From positions 1-29,504 of the forward strand of contig CAJUNG010000019.1 in assembly GCA_910587725.1 (NCBI GenBank): DNA of 29,504 bases, given 5' to 3'. Below the pieces are notes generated by a model. It had not been told where the DNA came from and searched no databases. It saw only the letters and a program-made list of their open reading frames with translations. Made by a program: the position numbers and the translations under genes. The DNA comes from an uncultured Bacilli bacterium (GTDB lineage Bacteria > Bacillota_I > Bacilli_A > RF39 > UBA660). The first letter of the stretch is position 1. Every line of letters starts with the position of its first letter. Shown piece by piece: positions 1 through 7,558 of the stretch.

Positions 1-627
1 CCAAATCAAGTTACAACAATTGTTGGAAAAACAGGAACAGGAAAATCTACAATATTTAATCTTCTCATAAGGCTGTATAAAGTAGATAGTGGTAAAATTT
101 TGATAGATAATTTAGACATTTACGAATATTCTAAAGATGTCTATAATTCAAATATTAGTATCGTGAATCAAAAAACTTTTATTTTCAATATGAGTATAAG
201 GGCCAATTTATCTCTAGTTGATTCAAATAAAAAAGGACAGATTAATGCTTGTAAAAGAGTTGGAATACATGATTTTATAATGTCTTTACCAGATGGCTAC
301 AACACTATTTTAAAAGAAGATGCAACTAATATAAGTGGAGGACAAAAGCAACTGCTATCTTTAGCAAGAGCACTTCTTACAACTTCCGAAATAATATTAC
401 TTGATGAAGTCACATCATCATTAGATCCAAATACAACTAATAAAATCATCCTACTTTTAGAAGATTTAAAAATAGATCATACACTAATTGTTATTACTCA
501 TAATAAAGCTTTAATGGAAGCAGCTGATCAACTGATTGTTTTGAATAATGGTAAAATTGAGTGTACTGGGAAACACGAAATCTTAATAAAAAATAATGAA
601 TTTTATAGACAATTATACAATAACTAG
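1..627 (+). CDS. ABC exporter ATP-binding domain, 5' end cut by window edge
   Basis: This is the C-terminal nucleotide-binding domain of an ABC transporter. The frame is open to the first base, so the N-terminus, probably including a fused membrane domain, lies outside the window. In the visible 208 residues the Walker A motif GKTGTGKST is at about 9-17, the Q-loop Gln near 57, the signature ISGGQ at 111-115, Walker B ILLDE ending at about 136, the D-loop SSLD just after, and the switch His (ITHN) near 167. All ATPase residues are present, so the domain looks functional. The arrangement, with a helical insert between Q-loop and signature and a glycine/lysine-rich end, fits exporters of peptides, lipids or drugs (ABCB/LanT-like), but the substrate cannot be told. 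It is followed by about 570 bases with little coding. Certain as an ABC ATPase; exporter type is inference. Confidence 0.93.
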   Translation, partial: PNQVTTIVGKTGTGKSTIFNLLIRLYKVDSGKILIDNLDIYEYSKDVYNSNISIVNQKTFIFNMSIRANLSLVDSNKKGQINACKRVGIHDFIMSLPDGYNTILKEDATNISGGQKQLLSLARALLTTSEIILLDEVTSSLDPNTTNKIILLLEDLKIDHTLIVITHNKALMEAADQLIVLNNGKIECTGKHEILIKNNEFYRQLYNN

Positions 628-919
628 CGTTTTCCATAATAATCATTATTTGATGCTATTTAGTCATCATATACATACAATGAATTTTTAAATCCTTCCT
701 TTATCAGGTACCTATTTGTTTAATAATAATCAAATATATAAATATTATAATAATTTCTAAAATAATTTTAAAGATTATAATGTACATTTTCATTTAACAA
801 AAGTGATGACTTTAAACGATAATTGTTTGAAATCGTAAAAATTGTGGTAAAATAAACTATAATTGAGAGAAATTTAATATTTTTATGAAAAAGAAGATAT
901 ATTTATAGATATAATACTA
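628..919. other. AT-rich intergenic stretch with one promoter-like site
   Basis: No gene is supported here. The stretch is extremely AT-rich. The only structured signal is an extended -10 element, TGG followed by TAAAAT, at 845-853, with weak -35 candidates (TTGTTT or TTGAAA) 15 to 19 bases upstream. It could drive the short reading frame at 920. Confidence 0.4.
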
Positions 920-1048
920 ATGAATGCTTCTAAAATTTTAGAAACCCTAAAGGCATATCTTAAAGATAGAAAATTTGATGAAATTTTAAAAATAATATTA
1001 GCTAATTTAGATAACTTTACAAATGGTGATGAAATAGATTACTATTAA
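920..1048 (+). CDS. Possible small protein, 42 aa, unknown
   Basis: A short frame from ATG encodes 42 residues, lysine/leucine rich and predicted helical (begins MNASKILETLKAYLKDRKFD), with an acidic end. There is no clear ribosome binding site; a TATAAT-like element (about 909-914) lies just before the start, too close for a normal leader unless translation is leaderless. It could be a genuine small gene, the remains of a longer helical-repeat protein, or chance. It lies between an ABC exporter fragment and a PP2C-like gene in an AT-rich accessory-looking region. I do not recognise it. Confidence 0.25.
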   Translation: MNASKILETLKAYLKDRKFDEILKIILANLDNFTNGDEIDYY

Positions 1049-1130
1049 AATTTTTGTAATAATCTTGACATCATATGATTATACAAAGGACTTAGAAAGT
1101 TTAAGAAATATATATAAAGATTAAATTGAT

Positions 1131-1159
1131 TTATGTCAATTAAAAAATACTTGTATAAT
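1131..1159 (+). promoter_or_regulatory. Putative promoter of the PP2C-like gene
   Basis: A perfect -10 hexamer TATAAT (1154-1159) lies 40 bases before the preferred ATG at 1199, with a weak -35 candidate TTATGT (1131-1136) at 17-bp spacing. Prediction by eye. Confidence 0.45.
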
Positions 1160-1198
1160 GACATAATCATTATATCTATATAGAAAGTAGTGATAAAT

Positions 1199-2032
1199 AT
1201 GTTAGTATATATGAACACATTTGAAAATATAAAAACATTAAATAGCAATTTCCCAATAGAAGATCAATTCTATGCGTCAGAAAATGAAGCAATTGTTGCT
1301 GATGGAATAACTAGAGATCCTATTGGAATTAGTGATTTATCTACTTGCACACAAAAAGAATTTTTAGCTAAATATCCAAGACCTAGTGGTGCTGAATTAG
1401 CTGCTAAAGAAATTTGTAATACATTTTCTAAAAGTTCTGGATTATTAAAAGATAGATTAATTCAATGTAATCATGCTATTAAAACTTTAAATGATAAATA
1501 TATTTTAGAATGTGATTATCTTGAAAATGATTATTTTGGTGCTGTTGCTAGTTGTGTTAGTATTAAAAATGATATATTAGATTATGCTTATATATGTGAC
1601 TGTGGAGTAATGGTATTTGATAGTTTAGGCAATATTAAATTTCAGACAGAAGATGACAAAGAGCATTATAGTGATCCTTTTATAAATCGAATAGGTATTT
1701 CCTGGAATTTACCAGAAGCTAGAGTTATTGTTAGAAGAGATTATAGAAATAATTTAGACAATACATATGAAGGAAAATGTGTATCCTATGGAGCAATTAC
1801 TGGAGAATCTGCAGCGATAAGTTTTATAAAATCAGGACAAATAAAATTATCTACTGGAGATATAGTATTAGTATATAGTGATGGTTTTAGTAAGTTTTTA
1901 CATGAACAAGATTTTATATCACAAATAATTAACTTTGAAAAAAGTAAGTTTGAAAATTACATAGAAATGAAAGCCCAAAGTAACTATGAAAAATATGGAA
2001 AAGAAAAAACACTAGTATTATTCAAGAAATAA
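1199..2032 (+). CDS. PP2C-family protein phosphatase-like protein
   Basis: The 277-residue protein shows the PP2C order of motifs: E21-D22, then VADG (Asp35-Gly36), GAVAS near 114-118 in place of the usual GTTA, CDCGV near 133-137 in place of GDSR, and the characteristic LSTGD-IVLVYSDG at 218-229. PP2C enzymes remove phosphate from Ser/Thr with two metal ions bound by aspartates. The last metal motif, normally Asp-Asn before a Thr near the C-terminus, reads Lys-Glu-Lys-Thr here (268-271), so one ligand is missing and activity is uncertain. A GTG at 1190 is in frame, but the AGTGAT-spacer-ATG pattern favours ATG 1199, as seen at other genes here. PP2C-like proteins also occur in stress and conflict modules; no kinase is visible. 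Family assignment is fairly secure, catalysis is not. Confidence 0.75.
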   Translation: MLVYMNTFENIKTLNSNFPIEDQFYASENEAIVADGITRDPIGISDLSTCTQKEFLAKYPRPSGAELAAKEICNTFSKSSGLLKDRLIQCNHAIKTLNDKYILECDYLENDYFGAVASCVSIKNDILDYAYICDCGVMVFDSLGNIKFQTEDDKEHYSDPFINRIGISWNLPEARVIVRRDYRNNLDNTYEGKCVSYGAITGESAAISFIKSGQIKLSTGDIVLVYSDGFSKFLHEQDFISQIINFEKSKFENYIEMKAQSNYEKYGKEKTLVLFKK

Positions 2033-2938
2033 AAGTTGTTGTATGTCCTTCCTTAGGGTATCAGATTGAATGACAACTAGAACTTTCGAATAGCAATTAA
2101 TGAAACTTGTCAGAAAGCCGTTTTTATGGAAAAATAATTCCTATGATACATCTTCTTTCAACAAATTGACTGTACCACATATAGTGGTGGAAACTAACTT
2201 TTCTATCATTTTTGTCATTTTTAACTAAAAAAAAGAAACTGTATGAATTATATTATTTCATGACATCCCCTCTCAAAAATAATCTACAAATGCAAAAAAT
2301 CAGCAAAAATGGCAGGGTTAAATCAGTTTTTAAGGAAATATTATGATATATTAAAGAAGAAATATATTGAATTAGGTGCTTGATTGGTCTTAAAATCTAA
2401 ATATCAAGGAAAGGCCTAGCAATAGATATGTGTTAGCATGGCTAGAATAAAAGACTAGCATTTCAAATGAAAAAGAAGAAGCATTGAAAATAGCCCTGAA
2501 AGGGCAAGATTATTATGTGAATATATTATACAAATACTTTATGATAATCGAAAAATAAATGGAGACATACAAATAGATTCGGCTAGGATAAATAGTGAAA
2601 GAATATTAACTCTTAATATTACTGTACCTAGTAGAGGTTTTTTCAAAATCTCCTAATACAGGAATTGCCACTCAACAAGTGGGTGTATTAACAGAACAAA
2701 TATTTAATGATTGATTCTTATATCAAGTATTATGGTAAAACTAATAGAGACATTGGTCGAAATAATTCGGTTTTTAAATAAACAAAAGTTAATTTTGGTT
2801 AATCTTTTTTTATTGAAGCATTACTAAGTTTTATTCTATCTGCATCTATAAATAGAATCAATTATGGATTATATTTCCATAATATTTCAAAATTTTTCAT
2901 TAATTTATCATAGAACCTAAAACTAAAGATGAAAATTT
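2033..2938. other. 900-bp gene-free stretch with decayed reading frames
   Basis: No intact gene is present on either strand. Several short forward-strand frames look like debris: 24 codons from ATG 2309 ending at TGA 2383, about 60 codons across 2468-2656 without a convincing start, and about 35 codons ending near 2715. The last encodes a segment containing SPNTGIATQQVGVLTEQI that loosely resembles ribosomal protein S15. Small perfect hairpins include GCCCT/AGGGC at 2493-2505 and GCTAG/CTAGC around 2440-2460. The pattern suggests mutational decay of accessory DNA; no transposase remnant was recognised. Confidence 0.45.
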
Positions 2939-3601
2939 TCATTCAGTATAATCATAGCTTTCTTCGATATATGAAAAGATTTCTTGATCAGACAAACTAT
3001 CATCTAAAGCAATTGTAATCCAATTTTTTTTATTCATGTGATAGGCAGGAAAAATTCCTTTTTTCTTTAGTAAAAGAGACACTTTGTTTTGATTAACCTT
3101 GACATTGATTACCTCAATCATGCCAGTAGAACTTTTTTCCAATTTGTCTCTGTCAATATTCATAAGAAGAGCAAACCACTTCTTATTCCCTTTATTCCTA
3201 AATACCCCAAATTCAGGAGAAATTTTCCATGGGAAATCTGGATGGATATCAAACTTTTGCATAATTAAAGAAGTGATTCGATTTGCTTGGTTAGAAATAA
3301 AATACTGAGTAGTAAAACAAGAGATACGGATTTTCTCTAAGATGTTTCTATACTCCTCACGAATAGAACTTACAAATGGACCAGTTTGATTTTTTACTCT
3401 AAAATTCGTATATTCCTCACCTGTAGTTAAATCATAAATGGCACCAGATAAAGTTCCATCCTCCGTAATTACAATATCTGCTCTAAAATGATTCGTTAAT
3501 ACTGTAGAATAATGATAAAGATGTGACTCGTAGGTAAATCCGTACTCTAGTAACTTTTTAAAATTGACTTTACATTTTTGAAATATTTCCGTCTCCATCA
3601 T
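2939..3601 (-). CDS. MmcQ/YjbR-family protein with N-terminal extension
   Basis: The C-terminal half (about residues 118-220) carries the MmcQ/YjbR (COG2315) hallmarks: PDFPW near 121-125, a KKWFAL block near 140-146, and the very typical GIFPAYHMNKKNWITI at 182-197, followed by a helix with a Ser-Tyr near the end. This fold (CyaY-like) is called DNA-binding in annotations, but its role is poorly known. The first 110 residues form an extra domain I do not recognise. Three consecutive ATGs follow GGAGGTG (3608-3614); the second, at 3601, has the best spacing (8 nt from GGAGG). The gene stands alone on the reverse strand and ends with TGA. Family call strong, function unknown. Confidence 0.85.
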   Translation of the reverse strand: MMETEIFQKCKVNFKKLLEYGFTYESHLYHYSTVLTNHFRADIVITEDGTLSGAIYDLTTGEEYTNFRVKNQTGPFVSSIREEYRNILEKIRISCFTTQYFISNQANRITSLIMQKFDIHPDFPWKISPEFGVFRNKGNKKWFALLMNIDRDKLEKSSTGMIEVINVKVNQNKVSLLLKKKGIFPAYHMNKKNWITIALDDSLSDQEIFSYIEESYDYTE

Positions 3602-3649
3602 CATCAACACCTCCATTAAGACAATATTATTATAACAACAAATAGTAAA

Positions 3650-3684
3650 AAATGGCATAAAAATACCCTTGAATTTTCAAGGGT
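3650..3684 (-). terminator. Hairpin with T-rich tail on reverse strand
   Basis: A perfect 8-bp stem ACCCTTGA/TCAAGGGT (3665-3672 and 3677-3684) with a 4-nt loop, read on the reverse strand, is followed by ATTTTTATG and another T-run. It lies in the leader of the reverse gene starting at 3601, so it may be an attenuator or may end upstream reverse transcription. Confidence 0.45.
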
Positions 3685-3701
3685 GGTGACCAATCTTAAA
3701 T

Positions 3702-3733
3702 GAGATATCTTAGAATGGAAGAAAGATATCTTA
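3702..3733. repeat. Inverted repeat GATATCTT...AAGATATC
   Basis: An 8-bp dyad (GATATCTT and AAGATATC, separated by about 11 bases) lies about 100 bases upstream of the reverse-strand MmcQ-like gene. It could be an operator for that gene or for an XRE regulator nearby. The rest of 3602-3935 contains no gene that I can support. Confidence 0.35.
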
Positions 3734-3935
3734 TTTAATTTAATCAATACGACTACATAATACATATTGACAATATTAGTGTAGCACAAAAAAAACAATA
3801 TTTCAATCAAAACTTAAAAACATATAAATTAATAATTTATGGAGGTGTTCATTCCCGTTTTTAAAACCTTTATAATCTATACATGGATAAGAAATAAATT
3901 AAGATGCAAACTATAATAGGATAAAGGTGATAAAA

Positions 3936-4205
3936 ATGGAATCAATGAAATTAATCGGTTTAAATACGAAGTGGTATAGATATCAGAATGGATGGACGCA
4001 AGAGGTATTTGCAGAAAAGGCAGGATTTAAAATGGCTTATCTTTCTACAATTGAAACGGGAAGTGCAAATTTAACTTGCAAAAATATTGATACGATTGCT
4101 AGTGCTTTAGGTGTAAAACAAGCATTACTTTTTGAGGAAGAGACAGCAAAAAAAGCACAAACTCTTCCACGAAGAATTGATGTATATACAAGAGAAATAA
4201 ATTAA
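3936..4205 (+). CDS. XRE-family HTH regulator, first of a tandem pair
   Basis: This 89-residue protein is almost entirely one lambda-repressor-type helix-turn-helix: LNTKWYRYQNGWTQEVFAEKA is helices 1-2, and MAYLSTIETG-NLTCKNIDTIASALGV covers the recognition helix and helices 4-5. It is followed by a short tail ending LPRRIDVY. It should bind DNA as a small transcriptional regulator. The start is ATG 3936 behind AAAGGTGA; a GTG inside that ribosome site (3927) is not the start. TATAAT at 3912-3917 is a likely -10. Its closest relative is the next gene; the two share the WYRYQ, LSTIETG, NLTCKNID and LPRR blocks but differ between helices 2 and 3. Targets unknown. Confidence 0.9.
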   Translation: MESMKLIGLNTKWYRYQNGWTQEVFAEKAGFKMAYLSTIETGSANLTCKNIDTIASALGVKQALLFEEETAKKAQTLPRRIDVYTREIN

Positions 4206-4384
4206 TTGATAAAAGAATAATTTTATCTAAACAAGTCCAAATACTCTATTTTACAATTTAAATTAAAAAGATAAAATTTAATAATGTATAGTGGGATTAA
4301 TTACAAAAACTTTTAACTTTATAATTTTTGCATGTTTAAGAAAAATATTAACTACTTAAGCAATAAGAAGGATAAGGTGATGAA

Positions 4385-4681
4385 ATGAAGTCTATGGAAT
4401 TAATCGGACTAAATACCAAATGGTATCGCTATCAAAAGGGGATTACACAAGAAGCATTTTGGCAAATGACAAAGTGGAAAATGTCGTATTTATCGACAAT
4501 CGAAACAGGTAGAGCAAATCTTACTTGTAAAAACATCGATTTGATTGTAGAAAAATTAGGAATAACACCAGACTTGCTATTCAAAGAAGAAACAGCACTT
4601 CAAGCGAAAAAACTTCCAAGAAGAGTAGACATTTATAATAAACAAAAGAAGAATCAGGAAAAAATTAACGATAAAAGTTAA
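4385..4681 (+). CDS. XRE-family HTH regulator, second of a tandem pair
   Basis: A 98-residue paralogue of the preceding gene, clearly a tandem duplication. The HTH spans about residues 3-70 and the tail carries the same LPRRVDIY motif before a lysine-rich end. The segment entering the recognition helix reads QMTKWKMSYLS, where the upstream copy reads EKAGFKMAYLS, so DNA specificity may have diverged while the scaffold was kept. The start follows AAGGTGATGAA. The 180-base gap to the first copy contains only a weak AT-rich hairpin (GATAAAA/TTTTATC at 4208-4227), so the two may be transcribed separately or together. A strong terminator overlaps its stop codon. Confidence 0.9.
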   Translation: MKSMELIGLNTKWYRYQKGITQEAFWQMTKWKMSYLSTIETGRANLTCKNIDLIVEKLGITPDLLFKEETALQAKKLPRRVDIYNKQKKNQEKINDKS

Positions 4682-4690
4682 TTTTTTTTA
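4659..4690 (+). terminator. Rho-independent terminator of the XRE pair
   Basis: AAAATTAAC (to 4669) and GTTAATTTT (from 4677) form a stem with a 7-nt loop, followed by a run of T. It overlaps the last codons of the second XRE gene. Confidence 0.7.
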
Positions 4691-4701
4691 TTTGAAACTT
4701 A

Positions 4702-4710
4702 TGATATAAT
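4702..4710 (+). promoter_or_regulatory. Extended -10 promoter for the 4736-5486 pair
   Basis: TGA followed by a perfect TATAAT (4705-4710) ends 25 bases before the ATG at 4736. No good -35 is present at 17 bp (T-run), as is common for extended -10 promoters. Confidence 0.6.
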
Positions 4711-4735
4711 CATAATTAATAGAAAGGGAAATCCT

Positions 4736-5248
4736 ATGCGAAAAAAAGAAACAAACATTGATATTACCATAGAAAAGAAAGAAGATTATCAAAATCAATT
4801 CAATCATCAGAAACTATCTAAAGAATTGAGTAATTACATTAATGAAGAATGTAAAGGAATGCCACTAAACAATCATATTCGTCTTACGATTCACTTAAAA
4901 TGTCAATTAAACGAAGACGAAAAAACAGAATTAAAAACAAAAATTCACAAAAATTATCAAATGCGAATGAAAGAAGAACAAAACATAGAAAAGCTTGCCA
5001 AAATTTTTAGAATTGTTCTATTATTTTTAGGTATTCTTTTGCTCGCTATGTCACATTTCATAGAAACTATTCCCATCTATATTGCTTCAGAAATTATTGA
5101 TGTCGTCGCATGGGTAGCAATTTGGGAAGTTGCCTATAACTATTTTTTTGAAAAAGTAAAAAAGCAAGTAAAAATAAAAAGACTTAAAAAATTAACTAAC
5201 TGTATAATTAATTTTATGGAGGAAAACTCAGATGGAAGTAAGAATTAA
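4736..5248 (+). CDS. Two-helix membrane protein, unknown
   Basis: I do not recognise this 170-residue protein. The first 90 residues are charged and probably cytoplasmic. Two hydrophobic segments follow at about 91-109 (IFRIVLLFLGILLLAMSHF) and 112-138, making a hairpin in the membrane with a short acidic turn. The last 30 residues are lysine-rich, consistent with both ends on the cytoplasmic face by the positive-inside rule. The start ATG follows AAAGGG. It overlaps the next gene, a DUF1653 protein, by 17 bases, so the two are translationally coupled. It could be a regulatory or scaffold membrane protein; nothing in the sequence suggests an enzyme. Confidence 0.8.
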   Translation: MRKKETNIDITIEKKEDYQNQFNHQKLSKELSNYINEECKGMPLNNHIRLTIHLKCQLNEDEKTELKTKIHKNYQMRMKEEQNIEKLAKIFRIVLLFLGILLLAMSHFIETIPIYIASEIIDVVAWVAIWEVAYNYFFEKVKKQVKIKRLKKLTNCIINFMEENSDGSKN

Positions 5249-5486
5249 AGGTGTGTATAAACATTTTAAAGGAGATTATTACATTGTAGAAGATATTGCA
5301 AATGATGCAGAAAGCTTAAAAAAACTAGTACTTTATCGAGGACTATATGAGGATGCTCCGCTATGGGCAAGAAGTTACGATGACTTTTTAAAAGAAGTAA
5401 ATCATGAAAAATATCCTAAGGTAGAACAACAATACTGTTTCGAATTACAAGAAATAAAAAGTCAAAGAACCAACTTTAAAGCATAA
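5232..5486 (+). CDS. DUF1653 domain protein
   Basis: The 84-residue protein matches the small DUF1653 family: a start of the form GVYKHFKGDYYIVEDIA (the family typically has G-Y-H-K-G-Y), a central LVLYRGLYEDAPLWARSYDDFL (usually VVYR.LY...LWVRP...F), and a short end containing Tyr-Cys-Phe-Glu. The fold is a small beta barrel of unknown biochemical role, often found near housekeeping genes. Translation starts at an ATG behind GGAGG, inside the end of the upstream membrane protein gene. About 80 bases separate it from the next gene, which has its own promoter. Confidence 0.82.
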   Translation: MEVRIKGVYKHFKGDYYIVEDIANDAESLKKLVLYRGLYEDAPLWARSYDDFLKEVNHEKYPKVEQQYCFELQEIKSQRTNFKA

Positions 5487-5501
5487 GAAAATAAAATTTC
5501 C

Positions 5502-5529
5502 TTGAAAACTATGAAATATGTGATATACT
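5502..5529 (+). promoter_or_regulatory. Promoter of the Noc-like gene
   Basis: A -35 TTGAAA (5502-5507), a 16-bp spacer and a -10 TATACT (5524-5529) preceded by TGA, 36 bases before the ATG at 5566. Confidence 0.7.
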
Positions 5530-5565
5530 GTATATAGAATAAAAGGATGAAAAGAGGGAAGATGT

Positions 5566-6579
5566 ATGCTAAATGAAGTAATAGAACTATACCTAGACGA
5601 TATTATACCAAATCGTTTTCAACCAAGAGAAAAGTTTGACGAAGAAGCATTGAGAGAACTTTCTACCTCTATTAAGGAACATGGCGTAATTCAACCGATT
5701 ATTGTTAGAAAAATTGGTGAAAAATATGAAATTATTGCTGGAGAGCGAAGATATAAAGCATCCGCTTTGGCAGGACTTACCAAAATTCCGGCAATTGTTA
5801 GAAACTTAGATGACAAAGAAGCCAGTAAAGTTGCTCTTTTAGAAAATCTACAGAGAAAAGATTTAACTGCAATTGAAGAAGCTAGAACTTATCAAAAAAT
5901 CTTAGAATTAGATTCAATGACTCAAGAAGAATTAGGACGCACCATGGGGAAAAGTCAAGCGGCAATTGCAAATAAATTAAGACTTTTAGCGCTAACTGAT
6001 GAAGTACAAGAAGCACTATTAGATGACCAAATCTCTGAACGACATGCTAGAAGTTTACTAACCATTGAAAATCCAAACGAACAAGTAGAAATGCTTGGTC
6101 GAGTGATTCGTGGAAGAATGACTGTGCGAGAGTTAGATAGCGAAATTAGAAATAATAAATTAAAAAAACAAACCACGTTAGAAATTGAAGAAGTAAATGG
6201 AAGTACCCTATCACCAACATTAGAAAATATCGCTAGAGTAGAGTTAGAAAAACAAGAAAGTCAGATGCAGAAAGACACCTCAACGATTCCCGCTACAGTA
6301 GCACCACCAAGAGCTTTTGGAGAAGTGCAGCCAATTATTATCGAAGAAGAGTCGATAAATCCAGTAAACCAAAGTCAAAGTATCCCAATAAGTCAAGAAA
6401 ACAATACAGAATCATCAAATCCAAATCAAGTATTCTATGAACAATTCAAATTAAAAGATGCCATTAATGTAATTCGCAACATCGTCCCAACAATTAGAGA
6501 AAAAGGAATGAAAGTTTCTGTAGAAGAAACAGACTTAGAAGGGAAATATCAAATCATTATCAACATCGATAAGGATTAA
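5566..6579 (+). CDS. noc: Noc-like ParB-family DNA-binding protein
   Basis: ParB/Noc proteins are CTP-dependent DNA clamps; Noc protects the nucleoid from division. The 337-residue protein has the ParB N-terminal domain with AGERRYKAS (58-66, the CTP-binding GERR motif), ALLENLQR (90-97), and a HTH at about 118-141 reading GKSQAAIANKLRLL, closer to Noc (GKGQSTIANKLRLL in Bacillus) than to Spo0J. It precedes soj-spo0J, exactly the noc position. Two oddities: the frame starts directly at the domain, with an upstream in-frame stop at 5548, so the N-terminal amphipathic membrane helix of Bacillus Noc is absent. Residues of about 200-285 are a low-complexity Gln/Ser/Pro/Glu linker followed by a distinct folded-looking C-terminal segment (about 288-337). 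Noc identity is by synteny and motif; membrane-dependent function is doubtful. Confidence 0.85.
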   Translation: MLNEVIELYLDDIIPNRFQPREKFDEEALRELSTSIKEHGVIQPIIVRKIGEKYEIIAGERRYKASALAGLTKIPAIVRNLDDKEASKVALLENLQRKDLTAIEEARTYQKILELDSMTQEELGRTMGKSQAAIANKLRLLALTDEVQEALLDDQISERHARSLLTIENPNEQVEMLGRVIRGRMTVRELDSEIRNNKLKKQTTLEIEEVNGSTLSPTLENIARVELEKQESQMQKDTSTIPATVAPPRAFGEVQPIIIEEESINPVNQSQSIPISQENNTESSNPNQVFYEQFKLKDAINVIRNIVPTIREKGMKVSVEETDLEGKYQIIINIDKD

Positions 6580-6585
6580 CATAAC

Positions 6586-6609
6586 AAGTAGAATTTTCTA
6601 CTTTTTTTT
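6586..6609 (+). terminator. Terminator of the Noc-like gene
   Basis: AAGTAGAA/TTCTACTT stem (6586-6593, 6596-6603) running into a T tract to 6609. Confidence 0.75.
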
Positions 6610-6640
6610 GACAAAAGACGTATTCATTTTACTAAAACTT

Positions 6641-6649
6641 TGATACAAT
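6641..6649 (+). promoter_or_regulatory. Extended -10 promoter for soj-spo0J operon
   Basis: TGA followed by TACAAT (6644-6649). A TTGACA at 6608-6613 is too far (30 bp) to be its -35. The leader to the soj start at 6767 is about 110 bases, unusually long here. Confidence 0.5.
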
Positions 6650-6766
6650 AGTATTTGAACAAAAAAGACCCTTTCAAAAATAAAAGAGGGAAAAAAGAAC
6701 AACAAAACTACCAAGACCATAAAACAAAAAAAGTAGTTTTAACATTTGAAGGAAAAGGTGAAGAAG

Positions 6767-7558
6767 ATGGGAAAGATTATATCATTAGTAAATCAAAAAG
6801 GAGGAGTGGGAAAGACCACTACCAGCATCAATCTTTCAGCATCTTTAGCCTATCTTGGAAAAAAGGTATTATTAATTGATTTAGACCCCCAAGGAAATAC
6901 GACCACAGGAGTAGGAATTAATAAAGGCGATATAGAAAAAAGTGTTTATGATGTCATTACAGGAAAATGTGAAGTAAAGCAAGCCGTAGTAAAAACGAGA
7001 TACCGCAATCTTTATGTATTACCAGCGACAATTAATTTAGCCGGAGTAGATATTGAATTAATCGAAAAAAGTAAATCGATAGAAAACTTTTCAAAAGGTT
7101 CACAGCTAAAGACAGCATTGACAGAAATTAAAGATGCTTATGACTTCTTAATTATTGATTGTCCACCATCTTTGGGACTAATTACGACGAATGCACTAAC
7201 TGCTTCTGATTCAGTAATTATTCCTGTACAATGTGAATTTTTTGCGTTAGAAGGAATTATGCAACTATTAAATACCATCATGCTAGCCCAAAAAAACTTA
7301 AATCCAAATTTAAATATAGAAGGAGTTCTTCTTACCATGTTAGATTCTAGAACCAATTTAGGTCTAGAAGTCGTAGAAGACATTCGAAGATACTTCAAAG
7401 AAAGAGTTTATGATACCATTATTCCAAGACTTATTCGTTTAACAGAAGCGCCAAGTCATGGAAAACCAATTTTAGCATATGACCCAAAAAGTAGAGGGTC
7501 TGAAGCATATATTAATTTAGCAAAGGAAGTGATTGCAAGAAATGGAGACCAACAGTAA
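6767..7558 (+). CDS. soj: Chromosome partitioning ATPase ParA/Soj
   Basis: ParA/Soj is a dimerising ATPase that binds DNA non-specifically when ATP-bound and is released by ParB, aiding origin segregation and controlling DnaA. The protein has 263 residues, typical length. The deviant Walker A KGGVGKTTT is at 11-19 with the signature lysine, the A' motif DLDPQGN at 38-44, and Walker B FLIIDCPPSLG around residues 126-135. The protein begins right at the beta strand before Walker A, so it is the short, chromosomal (type Ib-like) form without an N-terminal HTH. The start is ATG 6767 behind AAAGGTGA; an upstream in-frame GTG/ATG (6746) lies within or before that site. Its 3' end overlaps parB, so the two are coupled. 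Confidence 0.97.
   Translation: MGKIISLVNQKGGVGKTTTSINLSASLAYLGKKVLLIDLDPQGNTTTGVGINKGDIEKSVYDVITGKCEVKQAVVKTRYRNLYVLPATINLAGVDIELIEKSKSIENFSKGSQLKTALTEIKDAYDFLIIDCPPSLGLITTNALTASDSVIIPVQCEFFALEGIMQLLNTIMLAQKNLNPNLNIEGVLLTMLDSRTNLGLEVVEDIRRYFKERVYDTIIPRLIRLTEAPSHGKPILAYDPKSRGSEAYINLAKEVIARNGDQQ

Noticed and set aside
3670..3695. AGGGTGGTGACC resembles the T-box core AGGGTGGNACC
   Set aside because: No upstream specifier stem, no forward terminator and no aminoacyl-tRNA or amino acid gene follow; the bases are part of a perfect hairpin that works better as a reverse-strand signal.
3845..3916. 23-codon frame from GTG after GGAG in the gap before the XRE gene
   Set aside because: No usable ribosome site at correct spacing and no conserved feature; probably chance.
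6655..6879. Reading frame overlapping the start of soj
   Set aside because: Lysine-rich out-of-frame shadow with no ribosome site; the ParA frame is certain there.
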